39,246 nt of DNA from CAZUNB01 sp044227985 (GTDB lineage: Bacteria > Patescibacteriota > Saccharimonadia > Saccharimonadales > JAGPDM01). How positions within the stretch are numbered: position 1 is the first letter of the stretch; every line of letters starts with the position of its first letter. Under the pieces are notes generated by a model. That model was not told the DNA's origin. It did not search any database and worked only from the letters and a program-made list of their open reading frames with translations. The position numbers and the translations under genes were made by a program. Positions 31,670 to 39,227 of this stretch are shown piece after piece. The DNA lies in assembly GCA_044227985.1 (NCBI GenBank), contig JBGAVT010000011.1:1-39246 (forward strand), given 5' to 3'.

Positions 31670-32217
31670 TAGAGCAACTAGCACCTAGGACTGAGTTAAG
31701 AGAGAGCCTGATACAATGGGCAGGATTGCTTATACTGGAGGATGCAATTGTTGGTGATCGGGTTACTCCAGAACAACTCTTTGAACTTGATGAGTTCGGC
31801 AGGTTTATTACATTAATAGATGATAATGGCAACATTTTGGCTGGAGCTTGTATCTTCCCAACTCAAAATGAAGATATCCAGGAAATCGGAGCAATTTGTG
31901 TGGCTCCAGAGTATCGTGGGAAGGGGTTGTTATCAGAGATAGTAACTCAAGTGATTCAAGTTGCTGAAAGCAATTCATGGACTACTATTGTGGTCACGGA
32001 CAATAAGAGCGTAACAAATGCATTCTCTAAAAATGGTTTTAGAGAAGAAGATCCTAAATTAATTCTTAGCTTAGTGTATCCCCAGGACACTGATTCTGAC
32101 GAGTTAAACAGATATAATGATTCGTTAATAGCTGAAAGAGAAGAAAGAATTGCTCATAAAGATGCAGTTGTCCTCACAGATCCAATATTATCCGGCGCGA
32201 TTGACACCTTGAGTTGA
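31666..32217 (+). CDS. GNAT-family N-acetyltransferase coupled to the carbamoyltransferase
   Basis: The 183-residue protein has a GNAT fold. Strand 4 and the acetyl-CoA loop read IGAICVAPEYRGKGLLSEIV, with the RxxGx core but Leu in place of the last Gly/Ala of the loop. A C-terminal helix and strand follow (NAFSKNGFREE). Such proteins acetylate amines of small molecules or proteins. It overlaps the carbamoyltransferase gene by 4 nt (ATGA) and so sits under the same attenuator. A role in arginine or ornithine metabolism is a fair guess (compare N-acetylglutamate synthases, which are GNAT enzymes), but the sequence does not prove it. Confidence 0.8.
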   Translation: MIEQLAPRTELRESLIQWAGLLILEDAIVGDRVTPEQLFELDEFGRFITLIDDNGNILAGACIFPTQNEDIQEIGAICVAPEYRGKGLLSEIVTQVIQVAESNSWTTIVVTDNKSVTNAFSKNGFREEDPKLILSLVYPQDTDSDELNRYNDSLIAEREERIAHKDAVVLTDPILSGAIDTLS

Positions 32218-32391
32218 TCCTAACCCTCAAAGAAATCGAGATACATGGCTAATGATATAAATATGATTAATTAATCAGTAATTAGCTAAGTATCGTAGAA
32301 AAATTTACGGTCTATTCAACTAAGGTACGGTATTTCGTAATGCTTATATGTGGGTAAAGAATAGCCTTAATCAGTAAAGAGTTATCAGTAG

Positions 32392-32420
32392 TTTTCAAGA
32401 GGTGAAGTTCTTGCTACACT
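32392..32420 (+). promoter_or_regulatory. Promoter of the small membrane protein/AAA+ operon, predicted leaderless
   Basis: TTTTCA (32392-32397), a 17-bp spacer and TACACT (32415-32420) in a TGC context, then 6 nt to the ATG at 32427. The rest of the 209-nt gap after the acetyltransferase shows no other feature. Confidence 0.55.
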
Positions 32421-32426
32421 AAGCTT

Positions 32427-32828
32427 ATGTTTTTTATTAGAATGCTAGGGTGGTGGTATGGCGCTGGTTGGTTGCACCAATTAGAACAAGCCTTTAGGCG
32501 GATTGGCAATATTGCTCGCGCTTTTTCTGGTGGAACTTTGATTAAAACGCTATTTAGGCCGTGGAAACAGATAACTTTTGGTGGCGGACCGAATTCAACT
32601 CTGCAAATGAAAATGCATGCAGTTCTTGATAATATCGTTTCTCGTTTTGTTGGCTTTATGATGCGTTCAGCAACATTATTCGCGGCATTAGTTTCGATTA
32701 TATTTGTTAGCGTAGTTTCGTTTATTTGGGTAATTATTTGGCCCTTGTTGCCATTGTCACCTGTAGTTTTTGCTTTTATCTGGTTGATAGAACTAGTAAT
32801 AAAAGCCTTCACTGGTGGGGGTAATTAA
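32427..32828 (+). CDS. Small two-helix membrane protein upstream of the AAA+ gene
   Basis: A 133-residue protein with a Trp/Arg/Phe-rich N-terminal half (MLGWWYGAGWLHQLEQAFRR and LFRPWKQITFGG). Two strongly hydrophobic segments follow at about residues 80-105 and 108-126. The N-terminal half looks amphipathic and may lie along the membrane. The gene has its own promoter with the ATG 6 nt from the -10. It runs directly into the membrane-anchored AAA+ gene, so the two are probably co-transcribed and may act as one complex. I do not recognise a named family. Confidence 0.7.
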   Translation: MFFIRMLGWWYGAGWLHQLEQAFRRIGNIARAFSGGTLIKTLFRPWKQITFGGGPNSTLQMKMHAVLDNIVSRFVGFMMRSATLFAALVSIIFVSVVSFIWVIIWPLLPLSPVVFAFIWLIELVIKAFTGGGN

Positions 32829-32829
32829 C

Positions 32830-35229
32830 GTGCAGCCACTCGAACTTGACCTAGAAAGCAGGCGATCTAACCGAGCGCGTTATACGCTCATTTTGAGTAA
32901 AAAACCATTGCAGCTCATACTTTATAGTTTTTCAATCTTGTCTTTGATAGTTGGAGTTAGTTTAATTTTTCTTAACTGGGTTTTCTTCGGTCTCTTGCTG
33001 ATAGTTTTAGGGATATATCTTTCAATGCCGATGTTTTGGTTCAATCAATACTTAAAACGATTACCGATTTCTAAGTATGCGAGGCTTGATTCGATTCTAG
33101 AATGGCGGGTCTTGGCTACGCTCGGTAAGGATAAGAAAATAACAGTTCTTGATATCTGGCAGGCAATTCGAGAACACAATCATGCTCAATTTTTTGCGGT
33201 TCGTTATGGTATCCATCAATCGTTTTTGGACCAAGTCTTGCCAAGTTCAGAGCTCGACGTCCAGCAAGTTTGGCATCGTGCGATGTTATATCGAGAAAAA
33301 AATAATCAGAATCATCTGAACGCCGCCAGCATTTTAGTGGCAATTTTATACTATGCGCCAGGGCGGGATGAATTACTGAATGCGCTACATCTAGATATCG
33401 AAGAAGTAGAGGATGGTATTGGGTGGGTTGGGTATATAAAAAAAACGGTTTGGGAGTACAGAAACAACAAAGGTTCTGGTGGAATTGCCAGAGACTGGAC
33501 CGCTGGCTATACGCCGCTACTGAACGATCTAGGGCGTAATATTTCTCACGAGGCTGCAGCAGGTATTTTACATCGTCCGGTGCCAGAGCATGTACTTATA
33601 TTAGAACAAATGGTAAAGGTTTTAAGCCAGACAGGAAGATCAAATATAGCCTTAGTTGGAGAAATTGGCACCGGTAAAACAGCCATTGTCTCGGCATTGG
33701 CCGAGTTGATGATACAAGGCAAGAGTGAAGAACTAAAATATCAGCAGGTGTTTGCTCTAAATGCAGCCACTATTCTTTCAAGTGCACGAGGTCGTGGCGA
33801 GGTGGAGCAAATGATACATCAGATGGTTTTTGAGGCGTCTCATGCAAAAAATATCATTTTATTCTTTGATGAAGCTCAGTTGTTTCTAGAGGATGGTACA
33901 GGCTCGGTCGATATCACAAATGTACTAATGCCGATTTTGGAGCGCTCCAATGTTCGATTTATTTTCGCCCTTAGTCCGCAGTATTGGCAAAGACTGACTC
34001 GTCAGAACTCAGCATTTGCCGGACTTGTTAATTATCAGTTAGTTAATCCCCCTTCAGAGAAAAGCACTTATCAAATAATGGAAGATCAGACTCTACTTAT
34101 AGAGAGTCGGCATAAAGTAGCGGTTAGCTATTTTGCGCTTCGAGAAGCCTATCATCTTGCTGATCACTATATTAGCGAAGAAGCTTTTCCTGGAAAAGCC
34201 ATAAAATTAATAGAACAAGCTGCAGTAAGCGCCGGTCCAAAAACTTTGATAAATGCTGAGCACGTCCAACAATCAATCGAAACATCGAGAGGAGTTAAGG
34301 TTCAATCGGTGACAAAGGATGAATCAGCAAAACTCCTAAATTTAGAGGATGAGATTCATCAGCAGATGATCAATCAGTATCGTGCGGTTAAAGTCGTCTC
34401 CAGCGCATTGAGGCGTGCACGAGCAGGTGTCAGAGACCGCAATCGCCCAATTGGTACGTTTATGTTTCTTGGTCCAACCGGTGTTGGAAAAACTCAACTA
34501 GCTAAAGCTCTAGCCGATGTCTATTTTGGAGGCAAAGATCAGATTGTTCGGCTTGATATGAACGAGTACGTTAATGATACCGACGTACCGCGTTTGCTTG
34601 CCGCTGAACGAGAGAACTCGAGTGGGGTGACATTTCTCAATCAGATTCGACAGCAGCCATTTAGTGTTGTGTTACTTGACGAGATTGAGAAGGCTCACCC
34701 CAATGTTGTTAACATCTTCTTACAACTACTAGACGAGGGAACGATTAATGACACAGATGGAAGGCCCGCAAGTTTCAAGGATGCGATCATCATTGCAACT
34801 AGCAATGCTGGAGCAGAAAGGATTCGTCAATATCTTGATGCAGGCTACGAGGTCGAACAATTTGAAGATCAATTTTCTAATGAACTAATTGAAATGGGCA
34901 TTTTTAAACCTGAGTTTCTTAACCGTTTTGATGAGTTAGTTGTATTTCGCTCACTTAAGCCTGCAGAGCTCATGCAAGTAGTTACATTAATGGTCAACGA
35001 TGTGAACAAAGCAATTGGTAGTCAAAAAATTAAAGTTGAGCTCGATAATGCTGCAAAAATGTGGCTAGTTGAGCGAGGAAATGATCCGCGATTAGGTGCT
35101 CGACCAATGCGACGGATGGTCCAACGATACGTTGAAGATATTATCGCCAGTAAGATGCTTAGTGGCGAAGCGCAGTCTGGTGCAGTTATCACTTTGACTG
35201 TTCAGAACTTCGAAGAAGTCGCCACATAA
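32830..35229 (+). CDS. Membrane-anchored double-AAA+ ClpC/ClpB-like ATPase
   Basis: The protein (799 residues from GTG at 32830; GTG at 32815 would add five) has two N-terminal membrane helices (about residues 30-70). A helical region follows where soluble Clp proteins have their N-domain, then two AAA+ modules. Module 1 has Walker A GEIGTGKT (about 277-284) and Walker B ILFFDEAQ. Module 2 has GPTGVGKT (about 548-555), VVLLDEIEKAHP (about 613-624), sensor TSNAGA and FLNRFDELVVF, as in ClpC. The ClpP-docking G-F/L loop usually found between the last two is not evident; AGYEVEQ stands there. It is probably an unfoldase at the membrane, with an unknown partner. GGGGGT 7 nt before 32830 supports that start. 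Confidence 0.87.
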   Translation: MQPLELDLESRRSNRARYTLILSKKPLQLILYSFSILSLIVGVSLIFLNWVFFGLLLIVLGIYLSMPMFWFNQYLKRLPISKYARLDSILEWRVLATLGKDKKITVLDIWQAIREHNHAQFFAVRYGIHQSFLDQVLPSSELDVQQVWHRAMLYREKNNQNHLNAASILVAILYYAPGRDELLNALHLDIEEVEDGIGWVGYIKKTVWEYRNNKGSGGIARDWTAGYTPLLNDLGRNISHEAAAGILHRPVPEHVLILEQMVKVLSQTGRSNIALVGEIGTGKTAIVSALAELMIQGKSEELKYQQVFALNAATILSSARGRGEVEQMIHQMVFEASHAKNIILFFDEAQLFLEDGTGSVDITNVLMPILERSNVRFIFALSPQYWQRLTRQNSAFAGLVNYQLVNPPSEKSTYQIMEDQTLLIESRHKVAVSYFALREAYHLADHYISEEAFPGKAIKLIEQAAVSAGPKTLINAEHVQQSIETSRGVKVQSVTKDESAKLLNLEDEIHQQMINQYRAVKVVSSALRRARAGVRDRNRPIGTFMFLGPTGVGKTQLAKALADVYFGGKDQIVRLDMNEYVNDTDVPRLLAAERENSSGVTFLNQIRQQPFSVVLLDEIEKAHPNVVNIFLQLLDEGTINDTDGRPASFKDAIIIATSNAGAERIRQYLDAGYEVEQFEDQFSNELIEMGIFKPEFLNRFDELVVFRSLKPAELMQVVTLMVNDVNKAIGSQKIKVELDNAAKMWLVERGNDPRLGARPMRRMVQRYVEDIIASKMLSGEAQSGAVITLTVQNFEEVAT

Positions 35230-35279
35230 TATCAAAAAGATATGTCTCGTCTTGTCAGTTGACTGAATCTCCTCCATAA

Positions 35280-35285
35280 TATACT
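35280..35285 (+). promoter_or_regulatory. -10 element of tRNA-Arg
   Basis: TATACT (35280-35285) is 9 nt before the mature tRNA 5' end. TTGACT at 35259-35264 is a -35 with a short 15-bp spacer. Confidence 0.45.
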
Positions 35286-35294
35286 TCGGTACCT

Positions 35295-35371
35295 GCCCCG
35301 GTAGCTCAGTGGATTAGAGCGATGGGCTTCTATCCCACAGGTCGGGGGTTCGAATCCCTCCCGGGGTACCA
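35295..35371 (+). tRNA. tRNA-Arg (anticodon UCU)
   Basis: A full cloverleaf of 77 nt with encoded CCA. The acceptor is GCCCCGG with CCGGGGT (first pair G-U), the D-stem GCTC/GAGC, and the anticodon loop CTTCTAT with TCT at 35329-35331. The T-arm is GGGGG-TTCGAAT-CCCTC, and ACCA closes the molecule. The first anticodon-stem pair is A-C, the rest are canonical. It reads AGA, and by wobble AGG, arginine codons; the four arginine codons of the attenuator leader at 30664 are CGN and would be read by other tRNAs. Confidence 0.95.
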
Positions 35372-35411
35372 GTGTAAGCAACCGGCTATAAGCCGGTTTT
35401 TTACACTGGTA
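35367..35411 (+). terminator. Terminator of tRNA-Arg inside a longer inverted repeat
   Basis: AACCGGC (35380-35386) and GCCGGTT (35392-35398) form a 7-bp stem with a 5-nt loop, followed by six Ts (35397-35402). Outside it TACCAGTGTAA (35367-35377), which includes the tRNA CCA, is mirrored perfectly by TTACACTGGTA (35401-35411). Confidence 0.8.
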
Positions 35412-35542
35412 GTTCGTGAATCGAACTCGAAGCATATACTTTGTTGTGCGGATGCGTATACACAGGTGCGCAAACATCACCTTCACATGTTAAAGCGTGA
35501 TGTCTGTATTGGCCCTTGTGCAGTCGAATGAAATATGAAGAA

Positions 35543-35854
35543 CTACCCAACCTGATCAAGCTGATAGATGATCTGATCTACTGCAGGAATCATCTCGCCG
35601 TACCAAAGTGCAACAACCTCATCGTTGTCTCGGACAATTAGTCCAACCGGCATCTGTTCTGAGTCAATGTCATAGAAGTCACGTACTTCCTCGCCGTCTT
35701 CGTCCTCCGTGCTCAACAAATACACCTGTGAACCACGTTGCTCTATTTCACTTTTGATGCGATCTAGTTTTTGTCGCTGCATCTCACGGCCATCATATAA
35801 GAAAATAACAGCTGCACCTTCTCGGTCTTCTTCTGCTACAAATGATAGTCCCAT
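35543..35854 (-). CDS. Small acidic protein, possible thioredoxin-like fold
   Basis: A 103-residue protein starts MGLSFVAEEDREGAAVIFLYDG. The order of strands and helices (VIFLYDG, SQVYLLSTEDE, MPVGLIVRDNDEVVALWYGE, and a final helix) resembles a thioredoxin fold, with MPVG at the place of the cis-proline. No CxxC motif is present, so redox activity is not expected. The start at 35854 follows AAAGGA. An upstream in-frame start at 35902 would run into the tRNA-Gly gene and is rejected. The tRNA-Gly 3' end is 18 nt upstream on the same strand, so they probably share a transcript. Confidence 0.65.
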   Translation of the reverse strand: MGLSFVAEEDREGAAVIFLYDGREMQRQKLDRIKSEIEQRGSQVYLLSTEDEDGEEVRDFYDIDSEQMPVGLIVRDNDEVVALWYGEMIPAVDQIIYQLDQVG

Positions 35855-35872
35855 TATTTTCCTTTCAGTTAT

Positions 35873-35947
35873 TGGTGCGGGTGGCGGGAATCGAACCCGC
35901 ATGTCCAGCTTGGAAGGCTGGCATAATAGCCATTATACGACACCCGC
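35873..35947 (-). tRNA. tRNA-Gly (anticodon UCC)
   Basis: A 75-nt cloverleaf on the minus strand with encoded CCA. The acceptor is GCGGGTG/CACCCGC with discriminator A. The anticodon loop CTTCCAA has TCC at plus positions 35914-35912 inside a CCAGC/GCTGG stem. The T-arm is GCGGG-TTCGATT-CCCGC. It reads GGA, and by wobble GGG, glycine codons. Confidence 0.95.
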
Positions 35948-36010
35948 ATAAATTAAATTTACTGGTGTTTAGTAAGTATAGCGAAAAAAACGTCGAGAGA
36001 CTAGCAGAGC

Positions 36011-36652
36011 TTAAATAGCTGCAGAGTCGTCTGGTTCTTGAGTATTCTTTATCTTATCTACAGGCTCAGCTTCAATCACAATACGACCATCTGCAGAGCC
36101 TTTCAAAGTACAGCTATAGACGGTAAGCTTAGGCTTCTTGCTTGGTCCTTCGATTTCTACGTCGGTTGGTTTTACCTGATAGCGTTTAGTAATCTTATAT
36201 TCGTACATCTTTTTATTAAAACGGGTATAGATTTTATCACCCGCTTGAAGTTGCTCGATATTATAGAATGGACTTCGCCGTTTCGTCTCACCGGGCGAGT
36301 AGCCTACTTTGAATCGATGGGCACTAATGATAAAGTTGCCCCCTTTAACTGGGTCACCTCGTTCGGGGTATCTATGCCAAGCATAATCATCGAGTACACT
36401 TGCATCACCCGATTTGTATGCAATGTCGACACCGATTTTTGGAATAATAATGCTATCTTCACCGTTTTGTTTTTTGATTTCTGCTTTTATGTTATCTGTA
36501 CGATCAATAAAGTTAAGTCTAGGACTCACTACGAGAAGCAACTGATATAGGCCTAGCCCAAGTAGGAAAAGTGCAAGTATAAGTCTAAGACGACCCGTCT
36601 TTGTAGATTTATTTTTTTGGCCATCTTTGTAAACATGTTTGTTCTTGCTCAT
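36011..36652 (-). CDS. Sortase
   Basis: Sortases are membrane-bound Cys transpeptidases that cut a C-terminal sorting signal and join the protein to the cell wall or to a pilin. The 213-residue protein has a basic N-terminus and one membrane helix (about 23-42). The catalytic domain has His112 (IISAHRF), Cys181 (TVYSCT) and Arg190 (DGRIVIEAEP), the full triad. The short length and single N-terminal helix fit class D/E-like housekeeping sortases, though class is uncertain. The large surface protein at 3144-5540 carries a candidate LANSG signal. TATAAT lies 6 nt before the ATG. It diverges from the membrane zincin gene. Confidence 0.9.
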   Translation of the reverse strand: MSKNKHVYKDGQKNKSTKTGRLRLILALFLLGLGLYQLLLVVSPRLNFIDRTDNIKAEIKKQNGEDSIIIPKIGVDIAYKSGDASVLDDYAWHRYPERGDPVKGGNFIISAHRFKVGYSPGETKRRSPFYNIEQLQAGDKIYTRFNKKMYEYKITKRYQVKPTDVEIEGPSKKPKLTVYSCTLKGSADGRIVIEAEPVDKIKNTQEPDDSAAI

Positions 36653-36658
36653 TCAAAA

Positions 36659-36664
36659 ATTATA
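36659..36664 (-). promoter_or_regulatory. -10 element of the sortase gene, predicted leaderless
   Basis: TATAAT on the minus strand (36664-36659) is 6 nt before the ATG at 36652. Confidence 0.55.
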
Positions 36665-36697
36665 CAACTAAATAACTATAAGTCCTAACCATAAGAC

Positions 36698-36706
36698 TGC
36701 TACAAT
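36698..36706 (+). promoter_or_regulatory. Extended -10 promoter of the membrane zincin gene
   Basis: TGCTACAAT (hexamer 36701-36706) is 10 nt before the ATG at 36717. The ATG at 36705 overlaps the hexamer and cannot be the start from this promoter. Confidence 0.5.
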
Positions 36707-36716
36707 GTCTTTAGTC

Positions 36717-37652
36717 ATGGGGAAAAAGATAAAAAAATACAGAACACACAAACTGTCGCCACTTCGAGTTTTATTTTTTGGAATTTCTATATTTGTATTT
36801 ATCAGCGGACTTAGCCTTGTTGTCGTTAGTCTGTATCTGCTAGTTCCACACGAAGGCAGCCTTCAACAGAAAATAAGTGAACCACAGGCAATACGAACAC
36901 CAGAAGATTTCCTTGAAAATGCACAGATAAAAATCGATACAGCTACTAGCACATCTGAGTTAGAGGCTGGTATGTCTTCGCTATTAAGTGATTATTACGG
37001 CACAAATGGGAGAATGGTACGTTTGTGCGCAAGTGCTGACTGTTTCTCAAAGTATAGCCCAGAGGACAAGTCGGCTGACCGAATTAGCGTGACAGCCTCA
37101 ACCAGTCTGCGCCGGCAGAAGGAGGTTGCAACAATTATTGCTAAATCTCTCTCTAGCTTACCGCAAGAGTGGAGTGCTAAGATGTTGCCAGAAACGATAA
37201 TGATTAGCCAGCGAATCACCTACGACAATGTTTTGCGAGGTGGCCTGAATTTTGGGCCTAATGATAATCAAGTAATTCTATTGGTTGACGCGAGCTTTGT
37301 AAATTATCCCAACTATACAGAAGCAACCTTTCAGCATGAGTTATTTCATAGCTATAAACGTCGTAGCCTATGGAAGCGTGATGATATTAATAAAACCTGG
37401 CAAGATATCGACCCTCGAGTCTATAAAGCTATTTCACAACAAAACAAGGCTTACAGCGGATTAGTAATCCAGAATGGGTACACAAGTAACTATGCTTCTA
37501 TGTCTATAGAGGAAGATCAAGCAGAAACGTACGCATTTTATGTCACAAAAATCCGCAGCGGGAAAACTGATATAAACAACATTAATGATAATGTAGCTCG
37601 TGAAAAACTCCGCTATATGCAAAAAGTAATTCTAAAAGATTTAGCGAAATAG
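36717..37652 (+). CDS. Membrane-anchored zinc metallopeptidase-like protein
   Basis: The 311-residue protein has a basic N-terminus, one membrane helix (about residues 18-42) and a large external domain. HELFH at about 207-211 is a zincin HExxH motif. Acidic EEDQAET at about 265-271 supplies a candidate third zinc ligand on a following helix, the gluzincin pattern. The first part of the domain (about 80-125) includes a possible disulfide pair in LCASADCF. I do not recognise the exact family. Its position opposite a sortase gene and its topology suggest work on surface proteins or the cell wall, or on a host cell. Its 3' end is 1 nt from the exchanger gene. Confidence 0.75.
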   Translation: MGKKIKKYRTHKLSPLRVLFFGISIFVFISGLSLVVVSLYLLVPHEGSLQQKISEPQAIRTPEDFLENAQIKIDTATSTSELEAGMSSLLSDYYGTNGRMVRLCASADCFSKYSPEDKSADRISVTASTSLRRQKEVATIIAKSLSSLPQEWSAKMLPETIMISQRITYDNVLRGGLNFGPNDNQVILLVDASFVNYPNYTEATFQHELFHSYKRRSLWKRDDINKTWQDIDPRVYKAISQQNKAYSGLVIQNGYTSNYASMSIEEDQAETYAFYVTKIRSGKTDINNINDNVAREKLRYMQKVILKDLAK

Positions 37653-37653
37653 A

Positions 37654-38703
37654 TTAAGCTACTGTGATGAAAGTATAGATACAATACAGAACGTATAACA
37701 CTATCAGTATCAAACCGCTTTTATGACCGATTCTCCAGTTACGGACAATGAGCAAGAATATTATAGTGATAACAGTAGCAAATAACAGAATAATACTGGC
37801 CGATAGGTTTTCATTATTAACTGTTATGTTACCGCCGTTAATTAATAAGAAAATGAACCATGGTAGTCCAAGGCCAAATAGAATATCGAAAATATTCGAA
37901 CCAACAGCATTGCTGACTGCCATGTCGCCACGACCTTGTTTGGCAACTACGATTGAGCCAATCAAGTCTGGGACACTTGTTCCGGCCGCTAATACTGTCA
38001 AAGCAAGGAATGTCGCGTTGATACTCATGATAACTGCCAAGCCTGTTATCAGCTCAACCAGATAGTAGCTAACTAAAGCAATTACCGCGATACTCATTAA
38101 AAAACTTATCAAATAAAGATGTTTCTTTTTGCTAGTATCAGGGATAACTACCGAAAGAGCTTTGAATGTAATGTTACCGAGCATGTTTTTTGGAGGGCCA
38201 CTAACCTCCTCGGGTGCTGCAACGTCTCTATAGGGGAACCATTTGCGCCAGTTGACAACTGCGAAGATGTAAAGAACGTACACTGCAAGGAAAACTAGAA
38301 CCTCAGGCATAGTCACGCGACCGTCACGGAAGGAGAAGAATAATAGTAGGATAGTCATCACGTAGAAAGAGAGATCTCTAATTACAGGTTGCCATTGTAG
38401 TGTTACGGCTTTGAACATAGCCGATGCTCCCACGATAACGAGAACGTTAAAAATAGCTGAGCCTACGATGGTACCCGCACCGACATTTGCTTCTGCTCCT
38501 GCTAGACCAAATACTGCAAAAAACGAAGTGAAAAGCTCTGGTGCGCTTGAACCGATTGCTAATAATGTTGCCCCGGCGGCATCGCTACCGAGATTCATTT
38601 TTTTAGCCAAAATATCTATCGCTGGAACGAAGAAACTGTCACACACAATCGCAAGGATATAGAACAGCGCCAAACTGGTTAGGATTATTAGTATTACTTC
38701 CAT
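37654..38703 (-). CDS. Na+/Ca2+ exchanger-family (CaCA) antiporter
   Basis: The 349-residue membrane protein has about ten helices and two inverted alpha repeats. The first has GATLLAIGSSAPELFTSFFA and the second LTVLAAGTSVPDLIGSIVVA. The Glu and Asp in these motifs are the ion-binding acids of K+-dependent and YrbG-like exchangers. A cytoplasmic loop of about 45 residues joins the halves. It most likely exports Ca2+ in exchange for Na+ or H+. TGCTATAAT lies 8 nt before the ATG. It ends tail to tail with the zincin gene, 1 nt apart. Confidence 0.92.
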   Translation of the reverse strand: MEVILIILTSLALFYILAIVCDSFFVPAIDILAKKMNLGSDAAGATLLAIGSSAPELFTSFFAVFGLAGAEANVGAGTIVGSAIFNVLVIVGASAMFKAVTLQWQPVIRDLSFYVMTILLLFFSFRDGRVTMPEVLVFLAVYVLYIFAVVNWRKWFPYRDVAAPEEVSGPPKNMLGNITFKALSVVIPDTSKKKHLYLISFLMSIAVIALVSYYLVELITGLAVIMSINATFLALTVLAAGTSVPDLIGSIVVAKQGRGDMAVSNAVGSNIFDILFGLGLPWFIFLLINGGNITVNNENLSASIILLFATVITIIFLLIVRNWRIGHKSGLILIVLYVLYCIYTFITVA

Positions 38704-38711
38704 TGTGGGAA

Positions 38712-38720
38712 ATTATAGCA
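38712..38720 (-). promoter_or_regulatory. Extended -10 promoter of the exchanger gene, predicted leaderless
   Basis: TGCTATAAT on the minus strand (hexamer 38717-38712) is 8 nt before the ATG at 38703. Confidence 0.6.
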
Positions 38721-38771
38721 TATTAAAAAAAGAGCTTCGCCTGTCTTTTAGCTATCGGAGGTTAGTAATAT

Positions 38772-39227
38772 CTACCAGAAGCTAGTATGAATAAAATAAG
38801 GCCCAGAGCTATTCGCGCGCTTATCGTAGCAACCAGAGTAGCGTATGGGCGAACCTAGACCAACCGTTATTGATTGCATATTAGAAGGTAATCTAAACCA
38901 AACTCTGTCGCCGACCTTTAATTCCGGGACTTTGACGCAGTCATAATTATTATTAAAGTATTCGTAACTAACGTTTTGTCTGGAGTAGTATTCTTTGTCG
39001 TATTTAAATGTATGGACTACATGCTGTTGATTAGATTTATCTTCGATAGTTATAGAAGAGTAGTCATCTTTAATTTTAGTGTCATATCTTTGCGTCTTAA
39101 TCACGACTCCACTGATTGTAGGAGGTCTGGAGAGTTTCGGGACCATATATATAGAAAGCCCGCCGAAAGCGGTAATTGTTAAAATCATAATAATAAAGGT
39201 AGTAGATTTATGTAGTTTTTTCGACAT
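38772..39227 (-). CDS. Hypothetical single-pass membrane or exported protein
   Basis: The 151-residue protein has a short basic N-terminus, one hydrophobic segment (about residues 10-29) and a beta-rich external domain. PELKVGDRVWFRLPSN inside it reads like an OB-fold or SH3-like strand pair. Two cysteines (YDCVKV and SGCYDK) could form a disulfide. There is no lipobox. TATACT in a TGA context lies 10 nt before the ATG, close to the window edge. I do not recognise a family. Confidence 0.6.
   Translation of the reverse strand: MSKKLHKSTTFIIMILTITAFGGLSIYMVPKLSRPPTISGVVIKTQRYDTKIKDDYSSITIEDKSNQQHVVHTFKYDKEYYSRQNVSYEYFNNNYDCVKVPELKVGDRVWFRLPSNMQSITVGLGSPIRYSGCYDKRANSSGPYFIHTSFW

Noticed and set aside
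35405..35435. Minus-strand T-arm-like stretch (GAGTTCGATTC followed by TACCA), possibly a second, converging tRNA
   Set aside because: Only 3 nt separate the T-stem from the ACCA instead of a full acceptor arm, and no D-arm or anticodon arm can be drawn upstream. At most it is a degenerate remnant.
35232..35486. Minus-strand frame with VPREGFEPPTCGIEAH across the tRNA-Arg gene
   Set aside because: This is the well-known false protein made by translating the antisense of a tRNA gene; tRNA-Arg explains the sequence fully.
35855..35902. N-terminal extension MRVRFPPPAP of the small protein at 35543-35854
   Set aside because: The extension is encoded by the tRNA-Gly T-arm and acceptor; the ATG at 35854 has its own ribosome site.
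35709..35951. Plus-strand frame ending in GAGGGNRTRMSSLEGW across tRNA-Gly
   Set aside because: It is antisense translation of tRNA-Gly and of the small protein gene.
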